A stretch of DNA of 48,992 nt from Acetatifactor sp. (GTDB taxonomy: Bacteria > Bacillota > Clostridia > Lachnospirales > Lachnospiraceae): positions 1 through 48,992 of the forward strand of contig JAFLRO010000009.1 in NCBI GenBank assembly GCA_022511425.1, given 5' to 3'. The notes under the pieces are model-generated. The model saw only the letters and a program-made list of their open reading frames with translations, did not search any database and was not told the origin of the DNA. The position numbers and the translations under genes were made by a program. Position 1 is the first letter of the stretch. Every line of letters starts with the position of its first letter. This document shows positions 43,332 through 48,992 of the stretch, one piece after another.

Positions 43332-43373
43332 ATAACACTTGTTATCTTAATAGCTGATCAGGCATGTTGTCAA
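43332..43373 (-). promoter_or_regulatory. tetR promoter with overlapping palindromic operator
   Basis: Minus strand: -35 TTGACA (43368-43373), 18-base spacer, -10 TAAGAT (43344-43349). The perfect inverted repeat ATAACA-AG-TGTTAT (43332-43345) overlaps the end of the -10 box and the predicted start site, the classic position for a TetR operator. Confidence 0.75.
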
Positions 43374-43384
43374 GAGGTATTTAT

Positions 43385-43423
43385 AAAAAAAGCGGCAGGT
43401 TCACTATCCGGAGCCTGCCGCTG
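43385..43423 (-). terminator. terminator of the decarboxylase operon
   Basis: Minus-strand hairpin with perfect arms AGCGGCAGG and CCTGCCGCT, followed by seven T, 22 bases after the stop of the carboxyltransferase gene. Confidence 0.92.
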
Positions 43424-43444
43424 ACCCTTAGTTCTAAGTGTTTA

Positions 43445-44872
43445 TTAAACAGGATATGCGCCGTTCTTGGTGTCTGCCTGAGTCATGTCTACCTTCTCCT
43501 GCTGTGCCTGACGGTACTTAAAGAAGTCTGTAGCCACCTGAGGGAACAATGCATAGCTCAGGACATCCTCATCCTGTTGCTTCCATTCCTTCATCTCGCC
43601 CTCCAGCTTATCCATTTCGTTCTCCAGCATATCTGCATAACGGCAGGTGATACGGGTCTCACCGGGGATGACCTTGTCGATGACTTCCTGATTCATGGGC
43701 TTTACGGTCTGACCGTATTCGCCGCGAAGCACTGCCTTGGTCTCCTTGGTGGCCATCTTGTATCTCTCTCCCATCAGCACATTGAATACTGCCTGAGTAC
43801 CCACAATCTGAGAGGAAGGGGTAACCAGAGGGGGCTCACCCAGATCCTTACGTACCTGAGGGATTTCCCTGAGCACGTCATAATACTTATCCTCTGCATT
43901 CTGCTCCTTCAGCTGGCTCACCATGTTGGAAAGCATGCCGCCGGGTACCTGATACAGAAGTGTCTTAATATCAACGCCCATGACCTTAGGATTGAGCAGG
44001 CCATTCTTCAGACACTCATCCCTGTAAGGACGGAAGTAATCTGCAATTTCAGCCAAAAGATTCTGATCGAATCCAGTGTCATAAGGAGTTCCCTTAAAGG
44101 TTTCAACCATGACCTCGGTAGCGGGCTGTGAGGTTCCCATTGCGAAGGGGCTCATAGCGGTGTCGATCACATCCACGCCTGCCTCCACTGCTTTCAGGTA
44201 AGTCATTCCTGCAACACCGGAGGTGTAATGGGTATGGAGCTGAATAGGAAGCTTAGTCGCGCTCTTCATAGCGGAAATCAGCTCGGATGCCTTGTAAGGA
44301 ACCAGCAATCCTGCCATATCCTTAATACAGATGGAATCCGCCCCCATCTCCTCAATCTTTCTGGCCATATCGGTCCAGTACTCAAGGGTGTATGCATCGC
44401 CTAAGGTATAGGACAGTGCAACCTGTGCATGGCCCCTGCCCTCCTGCTGCTTCATCCTGTTGGTGGCATTTACAGCCTCCTGCAGATTGCGCAGGTCGTT
44501 GAGGCAGTCAAAAATACGGATAATGTCAATACCGTTGGAGATTGATTTCTGCACGAAAGCATCAACCACATCATCCGCATAAGGTCTGTAGCCTAAAATA
44601 TTCTGACCACGGAACAGCATCTGAAGCTTAGTGTTCTTGAAACGCTCGCGCAGCTTGCGGAGACGATCCCATGGATCTTCCTTCAGGAATCGAAGGGATG
44701 CATCGAAAGTTGCACCGCCCCAGCACTCCACGGAGTGATAACCCACTTTATCCATTTTCTCAGCGATAGGAAGCATGAGTTCAGTGGGCATTCTGGTGGC
44801 AATCAGAGACTGATGAGCGTCACGCAGAATGGTTTCCGTTATTTTAATCGGTTTTTTAGCTTGTTCTGACAT
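43445..44872 (-). CDS. oadA: oxaloacetate/pyruvate carboxyltransferase subunit (OadA / 5S type)
   Basis: 475-residue biotin-dependent carboxyltransferase. HMGL-like TIM barrel (about 8-270) with ETILRDAHQSLIATRM, ECWGGATFDASLRFL, MLFRGQNILGY, DSICIKDMAGLL (the carbamylated-Lys region) and LHTHYTSGVAG (metal His), followed by the PYC/OADA conserved domain (about 290-475). There is no C-terminal biotinyl domain, as in transcarboxylase 5S and in split systems; the carrier is the separate gene at 46148-46525. It moves CO2 between oxaloacetate/pyruvate and biotin. Last gene of the operon. Confidence 0.92.
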   Translation of the reverse strand: MSEQAKKPIKITETILRDAHQSLIATRMPTELMLPIAEKMDKVGYHSVECWGGATFDASLRFLKEDPWDRLRKLRERFKNTKLQMLFRGQNILGYRPYADDVVDAFVQKSISNGIDIIRIFDCLNDLRNLQEAVNATNRMKQQEGRGHAQVALSYTLGDAYTLEYWTDMARKIEEMGADSICIKDMAGLLVPYKASELISAMKSATKLPIQLHTHYTSGVAGMTYLKAVEAGVDVIDTAMSPFAMGTSQPATEVMVETFKGTPYDTGFDQNLLAEIADYFRPYRDECLKNGLLNPKVMGVDIKTLLYQVPGGMLSNMVSQLKEQNAEDKYYDVLREIPQVRKDLGEPPLVTPSSQIVGTQAVFNVLMGERYKMATKETKAVLRGEYGQTVKPMNQEVIDKVIPGETRITCRYADMLENEMDKLEGEMKEWKQQDEDVLSYALFPQVATDFFKYRQAQQEKVDMTQADTKNGAYPV

Positions 44873-44896
44873 TTGCGTTTTCCTCCATATTATACT

Positions 44897-46048
44897 TTAG
44901 ATTACTCCAAAAATAGCCATAAAGGTTCCAGCGGCTACGGCGGTTCCGATAACGCCTGCTACGTTAGGCCCCATGGCGTGCATGAGCAGGAAATTGGTGG
45001 GATCTGCCTGTGCGCCTACCTTTTGGGATACACGGGCTGCCATTGGCACAGCGGACACGCCGGCGGATCCAATCAACGGGTTTACCTTGCCCTTGGTGGC
45101 AACACACATGATCTTACCGAAGCAGACTCCTGCAACGGTTCCAAATATAAAAGCACCCAAACCCAGACCCACGATCTTAAGGGTATCCACGTTCAGGAAC
45201 GCCTCAGCGCTGGTGGTTGCACCTACGGAGGTGCCTAACAGGATGACCACGATGTACATCATCGCATTAGATGCGGTCTCAGTGAGCTGTCTCACCACCC
45301 CTGACTCTCTGAACAGGTTGCCCAGCATAAGCATGCCTACTAAGGGAGCTGTGGTAGGAAGGATCAAGCAGACTACGATGGTCACGACGATGGGGAAGAG
45401 AATCTTCTCCAGCTTGGTAACCGGACGAAGCTGAGCCATCTTTATCTTTCGTTCCTTTTCGGTGGTCAAAAGCTTCATGAATGGGGGCTGGATAATGGGC
45501 ACCAGCGACATATAAGAGTACGCCGCCACTGCGATGGGACCCAAAATCGCTGTCTGCCCCAGCTTACTTGCCAAAAAGATGGAGGTAGGACCGTCAGCGC
45601 CGCCGATAATGGAGATAGCAGCTGCCGCCATGTCGTTAAAGCCCAGCGCAATAGCTCCAAAATATGCGGCAAAGATACCGAACTGCGCCGCAGCGCCCAA
45701 AAGGAAGCTCTTAGGGTTGGCAATCAGAGGGCCGAAGTCCGTCATAGCGCCTACACCCATGAAGATCAGGGAGGGCAAAATCGCCAGTTCGTCCAGTTTA
45801 TAAAAATAATACAGCAGGCCGCCCGCACCGTTTGCGGCGTCCTCCGCATGAAGCATGATATCGGGATAGATATTCACCAACAGCATGCCGAAGGCTATGG
45901 GAGTCAGGAGCAGAGGCTCAAACTCCCACCGAATAGCCAGATAAAGGAAAAAGCATGCAACCAGTATCATGACGTAATTTCCCCAGGTAAGGTTGAAAAA
46001 CGCCGTCTGATGAAGCAGGTTGTTCAGCGTTGAACCTATATATTCCAT
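44897..46048 (-). CDS. oadB: Na+-translocating decarboxylase beta subunit
   Basis: 383-residue integral membrane subunit of the OadB/MmdB/GcdB family with about nine to eleven spans. It decarboxylates carboxybiotin and exports Na+. Conserved segments are PLLLTPIAFGMLLVNIYPD, LIFMGVGAMTDFGPLIANPK (the conserved Asp region), SIIGGADGPTSIFLASKLG, and NPLIGSAGVSAVPMAARVSQ with the family Ser/Arg residues. AGAGGAAC is the ribosome binding site. 24 bases before oadA. Confidence 0.95.
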   Translation of the reverse strand: MEYIGSTLNNLLHQTAFFNLTWGNYVMILVACFFLYLAIRWEFEPLLLTPIAFGMLLVNIYPDIMLHAEDAANGAGGLLYYFYKLDELAILPSLIFMGVGAMTDFGPLIANPKSFLLGAAAQFGIFAAYFGAIALGFNDMAAAAISIIGGADGPTSIFLASKLGQTAILGPIAVAAYSYMSLVPIIQPPFMKLLTTEKERKIKMAQLRPVTKLEKILFPIVVTIVVCLILPTTAPLVGMLMLGNLFRESGVVRQLTETASNAMMYIVVILLGTSVGATTSAEAFLNVDTLKIVGLGLGAFIFGTVAGVCFGKIMCVATKGKVNPLIGSAGVSAVPMAARVSQKVGAQADPTNFLLMHAMGPNVAGVIGTAVAAGTFMAIFGVI

Positions 46049-46063
46049 TTGTTCCTCTTTTCT

Positions 46064-46125
46064 GCTGCCGTCAGGCAGCTTTTATTCATGACAATAGAAA
46101 GTTCGCGGTACGTACTTTCTATTGT
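46064..46125 (-). repeat. two hairpins between biotin carrier and oadB
   Basis: First, a 12-bp perfect inverted repeat ACAATAGAAAGT (46091-46102) and its complement (46114-46125) with an 11-base loop. Second, GCTGCC-GTCA-GGCAGC (46064-46079), right before the oadB ribosome binding site. No T-run on the minus strand, so they are not standard terminators; they may set carrier:membrane-subunit stoichiometry. Confidence 0.7.
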
Positions 46126-46147
46126 TGATACACTCATCTGCCTTGAC

Positions 46148-46525
46148 TTAGTTCATGGTAGCCAGCAGAGCACCTGCCTCAACGGCATCGCCAACTGATA
46201 CATCGATGCTTGCCACGGTACCATCCTGGGGAGCTACAACGGGAATCTCCATCTTCATTGCCTCAACGATCACGACAGGATCTCCTGCCTTTACAGCCTG
46301 GCCTACGTTTGCCTCAATCTTAAATACCTTACCGGCTGCGCCTGCCTCGATCTTTACGCTGCCAGCTGCGCCGGAAGCCGCCTTGGGAGCTGCTGCAGGT
46401 GCTGCCTTGGGTGCTGCTTTAGGAGCTGCGGGAGCCTTAGCTGCTACAGGTGCGCCAGTAGATGCGCCCTCCTCCACTACTACATCATATACATTGCCAT
46501 TTACGGTGATGGTATAATTTTTCAT
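46148..46525 (-). CDS. biotin carboxyl carrier protein of the decarboxylase
   Basis: 125-residue biotin carrier. N-terminal strand region MKNYTITVNGNVYDVVVEEG, a flexible Ala/Pro/Lys linker (about 25-55), then a biotinyl-lipoyl domain (about 56-125) with the biotinylation motif VEAMKMEIPV; the modified residue is Lys91. ATG at 46525 has AAGGAGAG upstream; the longer frame adds ten residues without a site. It corresponds to the 1.3S/MmdC type and must serve both carboxyltransferases of the cluster. Confidence 0.95.
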   Translation of the reverse strand: MKNYTITVNGNVYDVVVEEGASTGAPVAAKAPAAPKAAPKAAPAAAPKAASGAAGSVKIEAGAAGKVFKIEANVGQAVKAGDPVVIVEAMKMEIPVVAPQDGTVASIDVSVGDAVEAGALLATMN

Positions 46526-46715
46526 TTTTCTCTCCTTCTGCCGTCTCAGCGGCATATTCTATACATCTTTATAATCATAAGATTAGTGTTCGGGAAAAAT
46601 CGCCGTACTTGCGATTCTTCCATGTGAGAAAGGCATCTATGATGCCGTAGAATTTCTCAGGCGCTTTAGCGCCTTGCTGCGATACTGTGCAGACTTAGAA
46701 ACTCTTCTCACATTG
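46526..46715 (-). other. structured intergenic leader ahead of the biotin carrier
   Basis: 190 bases with no gene. On the minus strand it holds consecutive stems: GGCGC-TAAA-GCGCC (46660-46673), GAGAAA...TTTCTC enclosing GGCATC-ATA-GATGCC (46626-46658), a weak ATCGC/GCGAT hairpin followed by T4 (about 46597-46620), and GCCG/CGGC just before the ribosome binding site. Nothing resembles a known riboswitch to me. Confidence 0.55.
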
Positions 46716-47555
46716 TTAGCGTAGTCTGCGGATAGAGCGCACCACAAAACCGTCTGTGGATGCCGAACCTTCATATGCAGCCACGGCTGCTGCGATTACC
46801 GCCGCCAGCTCCAGATCATCTGCCTGGTCTGCAATATCCTCTCCTGCGGGATTCGCAGCAATGTCTTTCTGCGCTATGACCTTCACATCGCTGCTGGCTT
46901 CCATCTGCCTTGCCTTCCGCTCCGCTGCGCTGTTCTGAAGCTTGGGAACAATCCGGAAGCAGGAAATGATGAAGCTGATCAGAATCAGTACTACGAACAC
47001 GGTTGTCATACCAATCAGGGTGTTCAGAGCTGCTCCTATCATCAATTCGCCCTTGGAGGATTCGGGATTCAAAGCTGCCGACTCCAGCATAAAGAACATA
47101 TCGTTTGATAAAATCACTTCGGCTGTCGCGTTCTTCTTATCGCCGATAACCTCCACATGAACTATGATCTGATCACCATCGATCTTTGCAGAAGCTTCGC
47201 CGATTCTCTGGATGTTTCCCACACTGTCAGCAGCCGATTGGAAGGATCCTGCTGCGGAATAGAAAGCATAACCATCCACTCCAAGCCCCATCTCACTTGC
47301 TACAAGATATGCAATCTCTTCCATAGTGAAATCATCGAGGGATTCCAATGAATCCTCGCTCATGTAGCTTGTCAGTATAGGAACCAGTTGACCTTTCGCT
47401 CTCTGCATTGCAGACTGGAGTTTCTGCTGCTCATATGTCTGCTCATACTGCGATGTCGGCAGATCTGCCATCGTCACCCAGCCATCATCACTTCCGCAGG
47501 CAGACAGTCCGAAGATACAGGTCATCATACCTATCAATGCCAAAAATTTCTTCAT
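46716..47555 (-). CDS. OadG-family subunit with lipoprotein signal and extracellular domain
   Basis: 279-residue composite. N-terminal lipoprotein signal peptide with lipobox LSAC (Cys20), an extracellular region (about 21-170) of unknown fold, one membrane span (173-200; GAALNTLIGMTTVFVVLILI), a cytoplasmic linker and a C-terminal OadG tail (LELAAVIAAAVAAYEG ... VRSIRR) found in decarboxylase gamma subunits. Classical OadG is under 100 residues and assembles alpha and beta subunits via Zn2+; the exported lipoprotein part is extra. Located between the 12S-like subunit and the carrier, consistent with a gamma-subunit role. Confidence 0.85.
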   Translation of the reverse strand: MKKFLALIGMMTCIFGLSACGSDDGWVTMADLPTSQYEQTYEQQKLQSAMQRAKGQLVPILTSYMSEDSLESLDDFTMEEIAYLVASEMGLGVDGYAFYSAAGSFQSAADSVGNIQRIGEASAKIDGDQIIVHVEVIGDKKNATAEVILSNDMFFMLESAALNPESSKGELMIGAALNTLIGMTTVFVVLILISFIISCFRIVPKLQNSAAERKARQMEASSDVKVIAQKDIAANPAGEDIADQADDLELAAVIAAAVAAYEGSASTDGFVVRSIRRLR

Positions 47556-47571
47556 CTTGCATTCAACCTTT

Positions 47572-48992
47572 CTACACGGTTCCGTGCTTTTTTGCGGGTC
47601 TGTCCTCGCTCTTTGTAAAGAGCATCTCGAAGGCGCCGATCACGTACTTTCTGGTGTCAGCAGCCTCCACGATCTGATCCACATACCCTCTACGGGCAGC
47701 GCTGCCGGCACTGAGTTTCAAAGCATCATACTCTGCTGCTTTCTCATTGATCACATCAGCACCCTGTCCCTCATACATGATCTTTGCGGCAAGTTTGCCA
47801 TCCATGGTTCCGATCTCAGCATCGGGCCATGCAATGGTGATATCGGCTCCGATTGCCTTAGAGTTCATAACGATAGCTGCTGTTCCCAGCGCCTTACCGA
47901 TAATCACGTTTACCTTAGGTACTGTTGCTCCGGCAATAGCCGCGGTAAGCCTTGCGGCAGCCCTTGCGATATTTTTCTCAGAATCAACGGTAGCCTTATA
48001 GCCCTTTACATTGGTCAATGTCAGAACGGGAATCTCAAAGGCATCACAGAAGTTCACAAAATCTGCCGCCTTCTCACAGCCTTCCGCAGAAAGGACGGCA
48101 TCCAGCTTCTCAGCTACCTTTCCCTCATCGTCATAAACCTCGCTGCGATTTGCCACTGCACCTACAGTCACACCGTCCAGCTTCAGGAAACCTACTACCA
48201 TATCCTTTGCATAGTTTGCTTTCACCTCAAAGAAATCATTGTTGTCAGCCAGTATGGACAGAGCAACAGAGGTGTCACCCACACAGTTAGCCAGCTCAGC
48301 ACTTGCACGGTTCAAATCGTCAGTGCACTCTGCAATATCGCTTCCCTCACCGTTGTTTGCAGGCAGGAATGCCAGAAGCTCCCTGATCTTTCCAAGAACC
48401 GCTGCCTCGTCGCCGACTACATCCACAATGCCGCTCTGCTCGGACTGAAATGCAGCAGAAGAGGAATCACACTTAGTAATCACGTTTCCGTCCAGCGCAT
48501 TAGGGGCATTCACAAACAGCTTTGCGTTTTTCTCCTCCATGAAGGTGAAATCCGTAAGGGTGGGGAACAGGGCAAGTCCACCGCCGCAGCTACCCAGAAT
48601 TGCTGTAATCTGAGGGATTACACCGGATGCAAGGGTTTGTTTCAGATAGATAGTGCCGAATGCATTCATTGCATCTGCTGCCTCCTGAAGCCTTAGACCC
48701 GCAGAATCAATCAGACCGATGACCGGGGAACCCGTTTTCAGCGCCAGATCATAGAGGTTTACGATCTTCCTGGCATGCATCTCACCGACGGTACCGTTCA
48801 TCACGGACGCGTCCTGGCTGTACACATACACTGGCTTGCCGCCAATCACTCCGTAACCGGTAATACAGCCGTCAGAGGGAGTTTCGTTTGGTTTCATGTT
48901 GAAATCCGTGGCTCTCGCAGTGACAAGTCCACCGATCTCAACGAAACTGTTGTCGTCGAGTAAAGCAGTGATTCTTTGACTCGCTTTTGAAG
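47572..48992 (-). CDS. CoA-ester carboxyltransferase (MmdA / 12S type), 5' end outside window
   Basis: Partial: the frame is open to the right edge, with 31 more codons upstream of the internal ATG at 48897 (beginning SKASQRITALLDDNSF and continuing VEIGG), so about 472 of an expected 500-odd residues are visible. Two crotonase-fold carboxyltransferase domains with SDGCITGYGVIGGKPVYVYSQ, LIDSAGLRLQEAADA, GSCGGGLALFPTLTDF, and in the C-terminal half GSAARRGYVDQIVEA. It moves CO2 between a CoA ester such as (S)-methylmalonyl-CoA and biotin; exact CoA ester not determinable. Co-transcribed with the OadG, carrier, OadB and OadA genes. Confidence 0.92.
   Translation of the reverse strand, partial: SKASQRITALLDDNSFVEIGGLVTARATDFNMKPNETPSDGCITGYGVIGGKPVYVYSQDASVMNGTVGEMHARKIVNLYDLALKTGSPVIGLIDSAGLRLQEAADAMNAFGTIYLKQTLASGVIPQITAILGSCGGGLALFPTLTDFTFMEEKNAKLFVNAPNALDGNVITKCDSSSAAFQSEQSGIVDVVGDEAAVLGKIRELLAFLPANNGEGSDIAECTDDLNRASAELANCVGDTSVALSILADNNDFFEVKANYAKDMVVGFLKLDGVTVGAVANRSEVYDDEGKVAEKLDAVLSAEGCEKAADFVNFCDAFEIPVLTLTNVKGYKATVDSEKNIARAAARLTAAIAGATVPKVNVIIGKALGTAAIVMNSKAIGADITIAWPDAEIGTMDGKLAAKIMYEGQGADVINEKAAEYDALKLSAGSAARRGYVDQIVEAADTRKYVIGAFEMLFTKSEDRPAKKHGTV

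Noticed and set aside
47557..48696. 379-residue plus-strand open frame
   Set aside because: Antisense shadow of the 12S-like carboxyltransferase gene.
1..48992. CRISPR arrays, tRNA/rRNA genes, insertion sequences, prophage
   Set aside because: No regularly spaced repeats, cloverleaf with CCA-type ends, transposase or phage structural genes were seen in a read-through of both strands; a tRNAscan or ISfinder run was not possible.

Overview
The window looks like chromosomal DNA of a strictly anaerobic, endospore-forming-lineage Firmicute, most likely a Lachnospiraceae-type member of the Clostridia. The evidence is a six-gene Rnf complex in the clostridial order rnfCDGEAB, a biotin-dependent sodium-pump decarboxylase cluster, ATP-type PEP carboxykinase, a T-box ahead of pheST, strong AGGAGG ribosome binding sites with some TTG/GTG starts, and SpoIID- and SleB-like proteins. 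No rRNA, tRNA, CRISPR array, insertion sequence or prophage was seen. Almost all genes lie on the minus strand; only tyrA, an AP2/HNH-like protein and a YprB-like nuclease are on plus.

Layout. 1-2070 is an AT-richer accessory edge: a MazE/AbrB-type antitoxin with PIN toxin, a TIGR04076 protein, and an unknown 160-residue protein behind a promoter and a strong hairpin. 2076-5497 holds an EF-G paralogue divergent from prephenate dehydrogenase. 5494-12877 is a probable operon read leftward: T-box leader, pheS, pheT, M18 aminopeptidase, queA, PilZ, VanZ. 12883-16017 has a YihY/BrkB membrane protein and a SpoIID/LytB protein (TTG start), immediately downstream of what I read as 6S RNA with its own promoter and terminator. 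16076-19410 pairs a GH43 glycosidase with a sugar-binding-domain/GGDEF fusion. 19671-28148 is central metabolism (pckA, M24 aminopeptidase, deoC, thrC) plus a second GGDEF protein and a SleB-like hydrolase. 28286-30203 contains a plus-strand AP2/degenerate-HNH protein and a GH25 lysozyme. 30234-35370 is the Rnf operon. 35539-43373 has the YprB-like nuclease and a leftward run tetR, rpiR, flavoprotein, cmk, ispH, S1 protein, cheR; tetR has a promoter overlapped by a perfect palindrome. 43445-48992 is a five-gene biotin-dependent cluster cut by the right edge.

How the parts fit. Rnf converts reduced ferredoxin/NAD+ into an ion gradient, and the OadB/OadG membrane subunits convert decarboxylation into a Na+ gradient. 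The cluster carries both a CoA-ester carboxyltransferase (12S-like) and an oxaloacetate/pyruvate carboxyltransferase (5S-like) around one biotin carrier, so it resembles a transcarboxylase merged with a sodium pump. PckA sits at the same PEP/oxaloacetate node. Two GGDEF proteins and a PilZ protein indicate cyclic-di-GMP signalling. The best candidates for under-described biology are the AP2/degenerate-HNH protein, the hybrid carboxyltransferase cluster with its structured intergenic RNA, the cytoplasmic sugar-sensor/GGDEF fusion beside a glycosidase, and promoter-embedded palindromes of two signalling genes. Several starts were moved from the longest open frame to the one with a good Shine-Dalgarno; reasons are given in each entry.
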